64,000 nucleotides of DNA. It comes from Rhizobium sp. L51/94. Lineage in GTDB: Bacteria > Pseudomonadota > Alphaproteobacteria > Rhizobiales > Rhizobiaceae. Made by a program: the position numbers and the translations under genes. The stretch spans positions 924,001 to 988,000 of the forward strand of contig NZ_CP072141.1 of NCBI RefSeq assembly GCF_019355555.1, given 5' to 3'. Each line of letters begins with the position of its first letter. The first letter of the stretch is position 1. Shown one piece after another: positions 1-9,230 of this stretch. The notes beneath the pieces are model-generated. The model was not told the DNA's origin, ran no database searches, and saw only the letters and a program-made list of their open reading frames with translations.

Positions 1-1
1 C

Positions 2-1405
2 TACGACACGCTGCTGTTGCCGACCGACGACGGCAAGGGCGTTCAGGCCGGTCTTGCGTCCGCCTGGAAGCTTGCCGATGACGGCCTCAGCGTCACACTG
101 ACGCTGCGCGACGGGATCAAGTTTTCCGATGGCACGCCGATCACCCCCCAGGACGTGGCCTGGTCGCTGAAGCGCGCCGCCAAGCCTGACAATGGCGAGT
201 GGACCTTCATCGTCGGCTCCATCGGCGACGTGACGACGGAGGGCGACAAGACAGTTGTCATCAAGCTGAAGAACACCGATCCGGCGATCCTGACGGCGCT
301 GACCGTCTTCAACACAGGCATCATGCCGCAAAAGGCATTCGAAGCCGCTGCCGGCACGACAGAGGCAGAAAAGGCCAAGGCCTTTGCCGAGCATCCGATC
401 GGTTCCGGCCCGTTCATGCTGAAGTCCTGGGATCGCGGCTCGACCATGAAGCTGGTGCGAAACCCTTATTACTGGGGCATGGGCGAAGACGGTAAGCCGC
501 TGCCTTATCTCGACGGCATCAACTTCGAAGTCATCCCGGACGATGCGACCCGCATCCTCAAGCTCAACTCCGGCGAGCTCGATGGCGCCGAGTTCATTCC
601 CTATTCGCGCGTCGACGAGCTGAAGTCCGCCGGCAACCTGAACATGGAACTCTACCCTTCGACCCGCGTCCAGTACATCACGCTGAACACGCGGCCGCAG
701 TTGAATGGTAAAGACAACCCGTTGTCGAACGCCAAGGTGCGCGAGGCAATGAACTATGCCGCCAACAAGGAAGCGATCATCCAGATCGTTACCCACGGCG
801 TCGGCAAGCCGATGACCTCCTATATGTCATCAGCGACGCCGCTGCACACCGGCGACAAGCCGCTGTTCCCCTACGACATCGACAAGGCCAAGAGCCTGAT
901 GAAGGAAGCCGGCTTCGAAAGCGGCTTCTCGACGAGCCTGCTGGTTCTGGCCGGCAACCAGGATGAAATCGGCATCGCCACGGCCCTGCAGCAGATGTGG
1001 GCGCAGATCGGCATCAAGCTCGAGCTGCAGCAGGTCGACAATGCCAGCCGGACGGCGCAGTACCGGGCCGGCACGTTCGCGATGCGTGAATCTGCCTGGA
1101 CCGACGATATCGCCGATCCGAACGAGATCACGTCCTACTTCGTCTACTCTCCGAATATCGGTGCGCTGCACACCGGCTGGAAGAGCGAAGAGGCCGACAA
1201 GCTGTTCGAGGCTTCCCAGAAGGAAATCGACGTGACCAAGCGTGCGGCCGACTATGCCCGCATCCAGGCGATCTACAACGCGGAAGGTCCGATCGTGCCG
1301 CTCTATGAGACGCCTTATCCGGTGGCGCTCAGCAAGAAGGTGCATGGCTTCCTGCAGATCCCGCTCGGCAACAACATCTTCACCAAGACCTGGCTCGATA
1401 AGTGA
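2..1405 (+). CDS. Peptide-type ABC transporter substrate-binding protein (5' partial)
   Basis: This is a periplasmic binding protein of the SBP_bac_5 (DppA/OppA) family and should deliver a peptide or similar solute to the permeases encoded next. The reading frame is open from the first bases of the window, so the true start and signal peptide lie upstream; the first in-frame TTG near position 17 is internal. Family features seen are the DGxxFSDGTPITPxDV segment near the visible N-terminus, GSGPF, and RNPYYW. About 467 residues are visible, nearly a full-length family member of roughly 500-530. Genes for two permeases and two ATPases follow on the same strand. The ligand cannot be read from the sequence; peptides are favoured by the carboxypeptidase at the end of the run. 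Confidence 0.9.
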   Translation, partial: YDTLLLPTDDGKGVQAGLASAWKLADDGLSVTLTLRDGIKFSDGTPITPQDVAWSLKRAAKPDNGEWTFIVGSIGDVTTEGDKTVVIKLKNTDPAILTALTVFNTGIMPQKAFEAAAGTTEAEKAKAFAEHPIGSGPFMLKSWDRGSTMKLVRNPYYWGMGEDGKPLPYLDGINFEVIPDDATRILKLNSGELDGAEFIPYSRVDELKSAGNLNMELYPSTRVQYITLNTRPQLNGKDNPLSNAKVREAMNYAANKEAIIQIVTHGVGKPMTSYMSSATPLHTGDKPLFPYDIDKAKSLMKEAGFESGFSTSLLVLAGNQDEIGIATALQQMWAQIGIKLELQQVDNASRTAQYRAGTFAMRESAWTDDIADPNEITSYFVYSPNIGALHTGWKSEEADKLFEASQKEIDVTKRAADYARIQAIYNAEGPIVPLYETPYPVALSKKVHGFLQIPLGNNIFTKTWLDK

Positions 1406-1478
1406 GATTGCGATTGTCGCAGGCTGCCCCGGCAGTCTGCGACATCCCTGATGTCACCTGGAATACGAGGGCGGCTCT

Positions 1479-2417
1479 TTGCCATTGTTCAGTTATATAG
1501 TCCGTCGCATTCTGCAGATGATCCCGACCATCGTGTTCATTCTGATCGTGACTTTCGTGTTGATCCGGCTTCTGCCCGGCGACCCAGCCAGCGCCATGCT
1601 CGGAGACCGCGCCCGGGATGCCGATGTCCTGCGCATCAATGCCAGCCTCGGCCTCGACAAACCCGTGATCGTGCAGTTTTTCTACTTTGTCCGTCGTATA
1701 GCCACCGGTGACCTCGGCGATTCGATCACGCTGAAGACACCGGTCGTCGATCTGATCGCGCAGCGAATGCCCGTCACTCTGATGTTGATCGGCATGGCTG
1801 CGGTGATTGCGCTGCTGCTTGCCGTGCCGCTCGCCTTCGTCGCCGCCCTTCGCCGCGAGAAGACCGCCGATACCGTCATCCGCGGCACCTTCCAGGTCGG
1901 GCTTTCCATGCCGGTGTTCTATATCGGCATCCTGCTGCTGACGCTGTTTGCCGCAAACCTCAAATGGTTTCCGGTCGGCGGCTATGGCGATACGTTCGGC
2001 AGCAAGCTCTACCACCTGTTCTTGCCCGCTCTGACTCTGGCCCTGAGCTTTGCCGCCGTGCTGATGCGCAACCTGCGCACCGCCATCATCGGCGTCATCA
2101 ATGCCGAGTATGTCGATTTTGCTCGCTCAAAGGGTCTGAAATCCCGCGTCATTCTCATCCGTCACGTGCTACGTAACGCGCTTATCTCGACAATCACCCT
2201 GTTCGGCCTGCAAATCGGCTCGCTGCTTGGCGGCGGGGTCATTACCGAGACGGTGTTTGCGGTTCCCGGTGCGGGTCGCTTGATGATCGACAGTATCTAC
2301 GGCCGCGATTATCCCGTGTTGCAGGGCCTCACCATCGCGCTCGCCGTGCTGGTGTCGCTGACCTTCCTGGTGACCGATATCGTCCAGGCCTGGCTCGATC
2401 CGAGGGTGGCCCGATGA
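1479..2417 (+). CDS. ABC transporter permease, DppB type
   Basis: Inner-membrane permease subunit of the peptide importer (BPD_transp_1). The protein has 312 residues. It opens with the typical N-terminal helix (RRILQMIPTIVFILIVTF), followed by the family-typical RLLPGDP segment, and has the EAA-like loop around NAEYVDFARSKGL facing the ATPases. I chose the TTG start at 1479 because a GAGGGCGG stretch lies a suitable distance upstream and the following MPLFSYIVRR sequence is the normal family N-terminus. The gene lies 73 bases after the binding-protein stop. Its stop overlaps the next start as ATGA, which indicates translational coupling. Confidence 0.9.
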   Translation: MPLFSYIVRRILQMIPTIVFILIVTFVLIRLLPGDPASAMLGDRARDADVLRINASLGLDKPVIVQFFYFVRRIATGDLGDSITLKTPVVDLIAQRMPVTLMLIGMAAVIALLLAVPLAFVAALRREKTADTVIRGTFQVGLSMPVFYIGILLLTLFAANLKWFPVGGYGDTFGSKLYHLFLPALTLALSFAAVLMRNLRTAIIGVINAEYVDFARSKGLKSRVILIRHVLRNALISTITLFGLQIGSLLGGGVITETVFAVPGAGRLMIDSIYGRDYPVLQGLTIALAVLVSLTFLVTDIVQAWLDPRVAR

Positions 2418-3265
2418 GTGCCGTCACCGATACCCCGCGCGCGAAGTGGCGATTGAAGCCCCGGACATGGCCGAAGACGCTGGTCTTCGGCGGCCTCATC
2501 CTGCTGGCCAGCCTGCTGCTCGCCTTTTTCCCGTCGTGGTTCGCGCCCTACGATCCCATCGCCTTCGATTATAACGCGCTGCTGAAAGGTCCAACCTGGG
2601 CTCATCCGTTTGGCACCGACAGTTTCGGCCGCGATGTGCTGTCGCGGGTGATCCATGCCTATACGATCGACATGCAGATCGCCGTCTTTGCCACCACCGG
2701 CCCCTTCATCTTCGGGACCCTCGTCGGCGCCTTCGTAGGCTATGCCGGCGGGATAACCGAGATCATCTTCGGACGCATCGTCGATGCCGTCCTGACATTT
2801 CCGTTTCTGGTTCTGGTCATTGCCGTGGTTTCTGTCCTGGGGCCGGGGCTCGGCAACATGTATGTGGCGATCGGCGTCGTTGGCTGGGTGTTCTATGCCC
2901 GCATCGTCGCTGCCGAGGTCAAGGTTCAGAAGCGGCTGGATTACGCCGATGCCGGCCGGGTCATGGGCTACACGCCGACGCGCATCGTCTTCCGCCACCT
3001 GCTGCCGAACGCCATCACGCCGGCCATCGTCTACTGGATGACCGACATGGCGCTCGCCATCCTGCTCGGCTCCAGCCTCGGATATCTCGGCCTCGGTGCG
3101 CAGCCGCCGGCCTCCGAATGGGGCGTGCAGATCGCCGATGGCAAGAACTACATGACGACGGCTTGGTGGATCTCCGTTTTCCCCGGTGTCTCCATCGTCC
3201 TGACCGGACTGGGGTTCAGCCTCGCAGGCGATGGCGTCGCCGAACTTTTGAGGATACGCCGATGA
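2414..3265 (+). CDS. ABC transporter permease, DppC type
   Basis: Second permease of the peptide importer, 283 residues. A short cytoplasmic N-terminus with a hydrophobic helix ([17 protein letters not shown]) is followed by the DppC hallmark [18 protein letters not shown] and a coupling-loop region around [12 protein letters not shown]. It begins inside the stop of the upstream permease (ATGA) and ends inside the start of the first ATPase gene (again ATGA), so it is an internal member of a tightly coupled operon. It would pair with the DppB-type protein to form the membrane channel. Confidence 0.9.
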   Translation: MSAVTDTPRAKWRLKPRTWPKTLVFGGLILLASLLLAFFPSWFAPYDPIAFDYNALLKGPTWAHPFGTDSFGRDVLSRVIHAYTIDMQIAVFATTGPFIFGTLVGAFVGYAGGITEIIFGRIVDAVLTFPFLVLVIAVVSVLGPGLGNMYVAIGVVGWVFYARIVAAEVKVQKRLDYADAGRVMGYTPTRIVFRHLLPNAITPAIVYWMTDMALAILLGSSLGYLGLGAQPPASEWGVQIADGKNYMTTAWWISVFPGVSIVLTGLGFSLAGDGVAELLRIRR

Positions 3266-4263
3266 TGCCGGCAAGCGACAACAGCGGCCTGGTCGTCCGT
3301 GGACTGACCACCACATTCGACACCGCGCGTGGCACGGCAATCGCGGCAGCCGATGTCGATTTCGATGTCGCTCCCGGCGAGGTCGTCGGTCTGGTCGGCG
3401 AATCCGGCTCAGGAAAGAGCGTGACGCTCCGCTCCGTCATGCGGCTGATCCGTGAGCCGGGCAAGGTGACGGGACGCGTCGAATGGGGCGGTCGCGACCT
3501 GATGGCTATGTCCGACGAAGATCTGCGACGGGTTCGCGGCAGCGAAATTGCCATGATTTTCCAGGAGCCAATGACCGCGCTCAATCCGGTGCTGCCGGTC
3601 GGCCTGCAGATCGAGGAGAACCTGAGCGCTCATACCGGCCTCGACCGCCGCGCGCGTCGTGCCCGGGCGCTGGAGTTGATGACCATCGTCGGCATCCCAG
3701 ACGCCGAACGGCGGCTGAACGAATATCCCCACCAGTTTTCCGGCGGCATGCGCCAGCGGGCGATGATTGCCATCGCGCTCGCCTGTTCGCCGAAGTTGCT
3801 GCTTGCCGATGAGCCAACGACGGCGCTCGATGTGACGATCCAAGACCAGATCCTGAAACTGCTTCTCGACCTCCGCGACCGACTCGCCATGAGCGTCGTG
3901 CTGGTCACTCACGATCTCGGCGTCGTGGCAGCCACTTGTGACCGGATGGCTGTCATGTATGCCGGACGGATCGTCGAAACCGGCACCGTCGTCGATGTGT
4001 TTGCCCAGCCGCGCCATCCCTATACCCGCGGCCTTCTCGGCTCCGTGCCACGCGGCCGTGCGGTGCGCACCATGCTGTCTTCCATCGATGGTACGCCGCC
4101 GAGCCTCACGGACCTGCCCGACGGCTGTGCCTTTCATCCGCGCTGCAGCTTCGCCACGGAACAATGTCGACGCGAGCGGCCGCCTTTGGCACCGGTCGCG
4201 CCGGGCAGAATGGCCGCCTGCTTCCACCATGACCGGGTCGCGGCCTCGGAGGCTATCCTATGA
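3262..4263 (+). CDS. Peptide ABC transporter ATP-binding protein, DppD type
   Basis: First of two ATPases energising the importer, 333 residues. It shows Walker [10 protein letters not shown]-loop [10 protein letters not shown], signature FSGGMRQR, Walker B LLLADEP and switch H (VTHDLG). The C-terminal region ends in the oligopeptide-transporter extension with [11 protein letters not shown], a four-cysteine segment found in DppD/OppD. The frame is open much further upstream, but the ATG at 3262, overlapping the permease stop as ATGA, gives the normal family N-terminus. The next ATPase starts in its stop codon, also as ATGA. Confidence 0.92.
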   Translation: MMPASDNSGLVVRGLTTTFDTARGTAIAAADVDFDVAPGEVVGLVGESGSGKSVTLRSVMRLIREPGKVTGRVEWGGRDLMAMSDEDLRRVRGSEIAMIFQEPMTALNPVLPVGLQIEENLSAHTGLDRRARRARALELMTIVGIPDAERRLNEYPHQFSGGMRQRAMIAIALACSPKLLLADEPTTALDVTIQDQILKLLLDLRDRLAMSVVLVTHDLGVVAATCDRMAVMYAGRIVETGTVVDVFAQPRHPYTRGLLGSVPRGRAVRTMLSSIDGTPPSLTDLPDGCAFHPRCSFATEQCRRERPPLAPVAPGRMAACFHHDRVAASEAIL

Positions 4264-5276
4264 ACACGGTAAGGCCGATCATATCCATCGATGGCGTCAC
4301 CAAGCGCTTTGCAGGCCCCCATTCGCTCGCGCGCCGGCTGGCGGGCAAGCCGGCGCTTGCGGTTCATGCGCTCAGCGACGTCAACCTCGAGGTCAACAGC
4401 GGCGAGACACTGGGTATCGTCGGCGAATCCGGCTGCGGAAAGTCTACGCTGGCGCGCTGCATGGTTCGCCTGCTCGATCCGGACGGTGGTGCTATCCGCT
4501 TCGAGGGCAAGGATATTGCTGACCTGAAACCGTCGGAACGGCGTGGCTTCAACCGGCGCGTCCAGATGATCTTTCAAGATCCCTACAGCTCCCTCAACCC
4601 GCGCATGACCGTTGCCCAGATCATCGGCGAGGCGCTCGGGGTTCACAACATGCGGCCGAAGGCTGACATACCGGGCCGTATTGCCGAATTGCTCGAACTT
4701 GTGCGTCTGCCGCAGGACGCCGCCGGCCGTTATCCGCACGAATTCTCCGGCGGACAACGCCAGCGCATCGGCATTGCCCGCGCGCTCGCGGTCGAGCCCG
4801 AGGTCATCGTCGCCGACGAGCTAGTCTCGGCTCTCGACGTCTCCGTCCAGGCGCAGGTGGTCAACCTCTTGCTGCAACTGCAGGAACAGCTGCAGCTCAC
4901 CGTGGTTTTCGTGGCCCACGACCTGAGGCTTGTGCGTCACATCTCGCATCGCGTCGCCGTCATGTACCTCGGTCAGGTCATGGAGGTGAGCCCGTCTGAG
5001 GCGCTGTTCACCTCGCCTCGCCACCCCTATTCCAAGGCCTTGCTGGATGCGGCGCCCGAGCTAGACCCGACCCGCCGTACGCGTACGGCTGCCACCCGTG
5101 GCGAACTGCCGAGCCCGATGAACCTGCCTGTCGGCTGCCCCTTTGCCGGCCGCTGTCCCCATGTCTTCGAGCGCTGCCTCGTCGAGCGACCCGTGCTGAC
5201 GCCGCGTGGCAACGGCCAGTCCGCCGCCTGCCACCTGACCGAGTTCGGTGCACCCCAAACGCTATCCAACGCCTAG
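4260..5276 (+). CDS. Peptide ABC transporter ATP-binding protein, DppF type
   Basis: Second ATPase of the importer, 338 residues, with Walker A GESGCGKST, Q-loop FQDPYSSLNPR, signature FSGGQRQR and switch H (VAHDLR). Walker B reads VIVADELVSALD, so the residue after the catalytic glutamate is Leu rather than the usual Pro; the glutamate itself is present. The C-terminus carries the CPFAGRCPHVFERC cysteine segment of the OppF/DppF extension. The start overlaps the DppD-type stop (ATGA). A peptidase gene follows after 12 bases, so the transport and peptidase genes are probably one transcript. Confidence 0.92.
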   Translation: MNTVRPIISIDGVTKRFAGPHSLARRLAGKPALAVHALSDVNLEVNSGETLGIVGESGCGKSTLARCMVRLLDPDGGAIRFEGKDIADLKPSERRGFNRRVQMIFQDPYSSLNPRMTVAQIIGEALGVHNMRPKADIPGRIAELLELVRLPQDAAGRYPHEFSGGQRQRIGIARALAVEPEVIVADELVSALDVSVQAQVVNLLLQLQEQLQLTVVFVAHDLRLVRHISHRVAVMYLGQVMEVSPSEALFTSPRHPYSKALLDAAPELDPTRRTRTAATRGELPSPMNLPVGCPFAGRCPHVFERCLVERPVLTPRGNGQSAACHLTEFGAPQTLSNA

Positions 5277-5288
5277 AGGCATTTTCCC

Positions 5289-6803
5289 ATGAGTTTTGCT
5301 GTGTTCGAAACCGAAATTGCCCGGATCAACGACATCCTCTGTGCGGTGAACCTGCTTACGTGGGATTCCCGCACGATGATGCCGGCTGGTGGTGTCGAAG
5401 CGCGCGGCCAGCAGATCGCCACGCTGGTTGGCATCGCCCGCGATATGGCGACAGGCGACGAATTGCAACGTGCCATCGAGACGGCGCGCTCGGAGCTAGC
5501 GGGGGCACCATCGGATGATCTGCGCCTCGTCGCTGTCGAGCAGGCGGCAGCGTCTATCGCCAAGCTGTCGCGCATTCCGGCAAAGCTCGTTGCTGCCTCG
5601 ACCACCCTGAAGACGCTGGCCCAGGCGGCCTGGGTCAAGGCCCGTGCCGCCAACGATTTTGCAGGCTTCGCGCCCGTCCTCGAGCGCACCATGGAAATGC
5701 AACGAGAGATCGCCGGCGCGCTTGGCTACGAGGAGCACCCGTATGACGCTCTCGTCGATACCTACGAGCCCGGCATGCGCTGGTCGAAGCTGCAGACGCT
5801 TTACGGGCAGCTGCAGAAATCGCTGATCCCGCTGCTGGCGCAGGCGAAAGAGGCGCGGGTGCGCAGTGAAATCCTCGATCGCGCTTATCCTGTCGAGAAA
5901 CAGCGTGAGTTTTCCAGCTTGATGGCTACGCGGCTCGGCTACGATTTCGGTCGCGGCCGGCTTGATGACGCCGTGCATCCGTTCGAAATATCCTTCACCC
6001 GCTCCGATGTCCGCATCACCGGCCGTTTCCGTGAAACTTGGCTGCCGGGCGGCCTGTTTGCGGTCTGGCACGAGGCCGGCCACGGTCTCTACGAGCAGGG
6101 CATCTCGGAGCAGTTTTCGCGCTCGACCTTCACCACGGATTTCGTCAATCTCTACGCCGTCGGCGGCGCCAGCTTCGGCATGCACGAATCCCAGTCGCGG
6201 CTGCTGGAAAACCGCGTCGGCCGCTCGCGCCGGTTCTGGGACCTGCACTTCCATGAACTCAAGGCCGTTTTCCCTGAGCAGCTGTCGGATGTCTCGGTCG
6301 ATGATTTCTGGCGTGTGATCAATGCCGCCCGCCCGAGCCTCATCCGCGTCGAGGCCGACGAACTGACCTATGATTTCCACATCATGCTGCGCTCGGAAAT
6401 TGAGGCCGGCCTGATTGCCGGCGACACCCGGGTTGCCGACCTGCCGGAAATCTGGCGCGACAAGGTAAAGTCCTATCTCGGTCTCGATGTCCCCACGGAT
6501 ACGCTAGGCGTGCTGCAGGACGTGCATTGGTCATCGGGCATGGTCGGCTCCTTCCCGACCTACACAGTTGGCAACATCATGTCTTCGCAGCTGTTTTCCA
6601 CGGCGCGGAAGGAGGCTGCCGTCGAAAAAGGCCTGGAGAGCGGTGACTACATGCCGCTGAAATCGTGGCTCCAGCACAATGTCCATCAACACGGGCGCTC
6701 GAAAAGCCCGGGCGATATCCTGGTGGCGGCCACCGGCTCGGACCTGTCGGCAGATGCCTATATTGCAGACCTGACCGCCAAGGTCGCCGACCTCACGGCC
6801 TGA
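5289..6803 (+). CDS. M32 family metallocarboxypeptidase
   Basis: Cytoplasmic zinc carboxypeptidase of the Taq/PfuCP family (M32), expected to trim C-terminal residues from short peptides. The length of 504 residues is normal for the family. The active-site HExxH is HEAGH at residues 261-265, and the FHEL and GxxxHESQSRxxEN segments that follow are typical of M32. An AGAGG-like ribosome site precedes the ATG, and the gene lies 12 bases behind the last transporter gene, which supports a role in hydrolysing imported peptides. A GC-rich hairpin follows the stop. Confidence 0.9.
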   Translation: MSFAVFETEIARINDILCAVNLLTWDSRTMMPAGGVEARGQQIATLVGIARDMATGDELQRAIETARSELAGAPSDDLRLVAVEQAAASIAKLSRIPAKLVAASTTLKTLAQAAWVKARAANDFAGFAPVLERTMEMQREIAGALGYEEHPYDALVDTYEPGMRWSKLQTLYGQLQKSLIPLLAQAKEARVRSEILDRAYPVEKQREFSSLMATRLGYDFGRGRLDDAVHPFEISFTRSDVRITGRFRETWLPGGLFAVWHEAGHGLYEQGISEQFSRSTFTTDFVNLYAVGGASFGMHESQSRLLENRVGRSRRFWDLHFHELKAVFPEQLSDVSVDDFWRVINAARPSLIRVEADELTYDFHIMLRSEIEAGLIAGDTRVADLPEIWRDKVKSYLGLDVPTDTLGVLQDVHWSSGMVGSFPTYTVGNIMSSQLFSTARKEAAVEKGLESGDYMPLKSWLQHNVHQHGRSKSPGDILVAATGSDLSADAYIADLTAKVADLTA

Positions 6804-6815
6804 TCATCCAGAGGG

Positions 6816-6838
6816 GCGCCACGCATCAGGCGCTTTTT
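6816..6838 (+). terminator. Possible intrinsic terminator after the peptide-transport operon
   Basis: GCGCC, an 8-base loop and GGCGC are followed by five T residues, 12 bases after the carboxypeptidase stop. The stem is only 5 bp but all G-C. It overlaps the convergent end of the glutathione peroxidase gene. Confidence 0.4.
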
Positions 6839-7389
6839 GCCAGTTCTTCGTCGAGCATGGAGAGCAGGCGCGGATCGTCCGGCGTGACATCCGGCGCAAA
6901 GCGCGCAACGACGCTACCATGACGGCCGATCAGGAATTTCTCGAAATTCCAGAGGACGTCGCTGGCGGCGCCCGTATCGACGCCGTAGCCCTTCAGCCTT
7001 TCGCGCATCGGGCCATCGCCGGTGGTCGGTACGGGGGAGGCTGTCAGCATTTTGTAGAGCGGGTGCTTGGCCGCGCCCTTGACTGAGATCTTGGAGAAAA
7101 CCGGAAATTGCACGTCGTAGGTCGATTGGCAAAAGGTCATGATCTCGGCGTCCGAACCCGGCTCCTGCTCCTTGAAATCATTGGCAGGAAAGGCCGCAAT
7201 GGTAAATCCACGGTCGCGCTTCGCCTCATAGAGTTTTTCCAGCGCTTCGTATTGGACGGTCAAGCCACATTTCGAAGCGACGTTGACGACCAGCAAGACC
7301 TGTCCGCGGTAGTCGTTCAGTGTTGCAGCACGGCCGTCTGCTCGCTTGAGCGGGATATCGAACAGGGTTTCGGGCACTGGTCTCTCCAT
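6826..7389 (-). CDS. Glutathione peroxidase family protein (Cys type)
   Basis: Thiol peroxidase of the GPx family, 187 residues, expected to reduce peroxides in the cytoplasm with glutathione or thioredoxin. The peroxidatic cysteine is Cys41 in NVASKCGLT. The second motif reads FPANDFKEQEPG, compared with the common FPxNQFxxQEPG, so the usual catalytic Gln is replaced by Asp while the rest is kept. The WNFEKFLIG motif is present. The frame is open to 7455, but the ATG at 7389 gives the usual N-terminus. The gene is convergent with the carboxypeptidase and divergent from the MFS gene. Confidence 0.88.
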   Translation of the reverse strand: MERPVPETLFDIPLKRADGRAATLNDYRGQVLLVVNVASKCGLTVQYEALEKLYEAKRDRGFTIAAFPANDFKEQEPGSDAEIMTFCQSTYDVQFPVFSKISVKGAAKHPLYKMLTASPVPTTGDGPMRERLKGYGVDTGAASDVLWNFEKFLIGRHGSVVARFAPDVTPDDPRLLSMLDEELAKSA

Positions 7390-7709
7390 AACAGGCTTCG
7401 TTCCGTCTTGCCCGCGATATGAGGGCGGCGACGGGGCGCTGTCAATCGCGGGCATCGATGGCCAAGAGGTCCCGCGACCGGTCGTCGGAAGCTGAAAATA
7501 TGAAGTCTCCCTTGCTTTTGTCCGGCTTGCGATCTTGACTTCGAGACCAGGAAATATTCAATGCCCTACACGCTCTGGCAGGCCTATTGACGAGGAGATT
7601 CGCCTGCCTTTCCTCCTATTAAACTACCTAAAAATCCATTGTGAACGCGATGCCGTAGACAGGTCACCCGCCGTGTTCATCCGGACGTATGCGTGAGAAA
7701 GGAATGTCG
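7390..7709. other. Intergenic region between gpx-like and MFS genes
   Basis: About 320 bases separate two divergent genes and should hold both promoters. I see no RNA gene. There is an inverted repeat GGCAGGC / GCCTGCC at 7577-7583 and 7602-7608, and a possible nine-codon leader reading MPYTLWQAY from 7561, preceded by AGGA. Its function is unproven. Confidence 0.5.
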
Positions 7710-9203
7710 ATGACCGACTTCGTCGATCCATCGAAGCGGCCGCTGGTTGTCGGCGCCATCGTGCTTGCGACTTTTATGGTGGCGATCGAGGCGACCATCG
7801 TCGCTACCGCGATGCCGCGCATCGTCGGTGAGTTGGGCGGCTTCACCTACTACAGCTGGGTATTTTCGGCCTTCCTGCTCGCCCAGTCTACGACAACAAT
7901 GATCTATGGCAAGCTGTCGGATATTTTTGGCCGCAAGCCGATCCTGATCGTTGGCATCCTGATCTTCCTCCTTGGCTCCGCACTTGCCGGTTTCGCCTGG
8001 TCGATGACTTCGCTGATCGTCTTCCGACTTGTCCAGGGTGTCGGTGCCGGCGCCATCCAGCCCGTGACCACGACAGTTGTCGGCGATCTCTACAAGCTCG
8101 AGGAGCGTGCCAAGGTCCAGGGCGTGCTTGCCAGCGTCTGGGCTATCTCGGCTGTGGTCGGACCTCTTGCCGGCGGGCTTATCGTCGATCATCTCTCCTG
8201 GGCCTGGATCTTCTGGATCAACCTGCCGCTCGGCGTGCTGACTATTGCCGGGTTCGTGCTTTTCCTGAAGGAGAAGATCGAGCCTCGCGTGGTCCACATC
8301 GATTATCTCGGCACGTTGCTGTTTTCTGTTTCCATCGTTTCGTTGCTGTTTATCCTGACAGAAACCGATGCCAGCGCCGCCGTCCTCGGCGGCTTTGGCC
8401 TGCTGTTCCTTGTCTCTGGCGTGCTGTTCCTGCTTCAGGAAGGACGGGCGCCGGAGCCGTTGATTTCGATCGCCCTTTGGAGCCGGCGACTGATCGCCAC
8501 CAGCAATGCCGCGACGCTGCTGGCCGGCATGGCGTTGATCGGGCTCACGACGGTGCTGCCGATATACGTCCAGGGTGTGCTCGGCCGCTCTTCACTCGAG
8601 GCAGGTTTCACGCTGACGATGCTGATCGTCGGCTGGCCCCTGGCGGTGGTGATGTCGCCAAAACTGTTTCGCGCTTTCGGTATCCGCCGCACCTTGAGAG
8701 TCGGCAGCCTGCTGTTTCCGTTCGGGGCGATATTCCTGCTGTTCCTGACCCCCGAAAGCACCCCCATACCCGCCGGTGTCGGCGCTTTTTTGATGGGCTT
8801 CGGAATGGGATTGATCAGCCTCACCAGCATCGTTCTGGTGCAGGACAGCGTCGACTGGTCGGAGCGCGGCAGTGCAACGGCCTCGATCCTGTTTTCACGC
8901 AGCCTCGGCAATACGCTTGGCGCCACGGCGCTAGGTTCGATCCTCAATCTCGGCATTGCCCACTTCGGCAGCGGAGCGCTAGCCGAGAAGCTTCATGACG
9001 TCTTGAACCAGCCGACCGGCCTCTCAGATCTTTCTTCCAATCCTGCCATCAGGGCCGTTTTCAATTCTGCGCTGCACTGGAGTTTCTGGGGGGTCTTCGT
9101 GGTCGCTGCTTTGACATTTCTCACCACCTGGCTCATTCCGGTCAGCCATCGCGCCGGTGGCGCAGCGGCGAAGGTCGATGCGAAGGAAGCGATGTCACAC
9201 TGA
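7710..9203 (+). CDS. MFS transporter, DHA2 (EmrB/QacA-like) family
   Basis: Inner-membrane proton-driven exporter, about 497 residues with the length and hydrophobic pattern of 14-helix DHA2 drug transporters. The motif-A loop is GKLSDIFGRKP between helices 2 and 3. Motif C-like GPLAGGLIVDHLSWAWIFWINLPLG is present. I prefer the ATG at 7710 because AGAAAGGA ends six bases before it; in-frame ATGs at 7689 and 7704 are less well placed. It is followed 27 bases later by a second MFS gene of the same class on the same strand. The substrate is not predictable. Confidence 0.88.
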   Translation: MTDFVDPSKRPLVVGAIVLATFMVAIEATIVATAMPRIVGELGGFTYYSWVFSAFLLAQSTTTMIYGKLSDIFGRKPILIVGILIFLLGSALAGFAWSMTSLIVFRLVQGVGAGAIQPVTTTVVGDLYKLEERAKVQGVLASVWAISAVVGPLAGGLIVDHLSWAWIFWINLPLGVLTIAGFVLFLKEKIEPRVVHIDYLGTLLFSVSIVSLLFILTETDASAAVLGGFGLLFLVSGVLFLLQEGRAPEPLISIALWSRRLIATSNAATLLAGMALIGLTTVLPIYVQGVLGRSSLEAGFTLTMLIVGWPLAVVMSPKLFRAFGIRRTLRVGSLLFPFGAIFLLFLTPESTPIPAGVGAFLMGFGMGLISLTSIVLVQDSVDWSERGSATASILFSRSLGNTLGATALGSILNLGIAHFGSGALAEKLHDVLNQPTGLSDLSSNPAIRAVFNSALHWSFWGVFVVAALTFLTTWLIPVSHRAGGAAAKVDAKEAMSH

Positions 9204-9230
9204 TCGGCAAAGCCGGCCCGGAGTTGTTGA

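Noticed and set aside
7689..9203. MFS start at 7689 or 7704
   Set aside because: AGAAAGGA at 7696-7703 would lie inside or directly against the start; it is ideally placed for the ATG at 7710.
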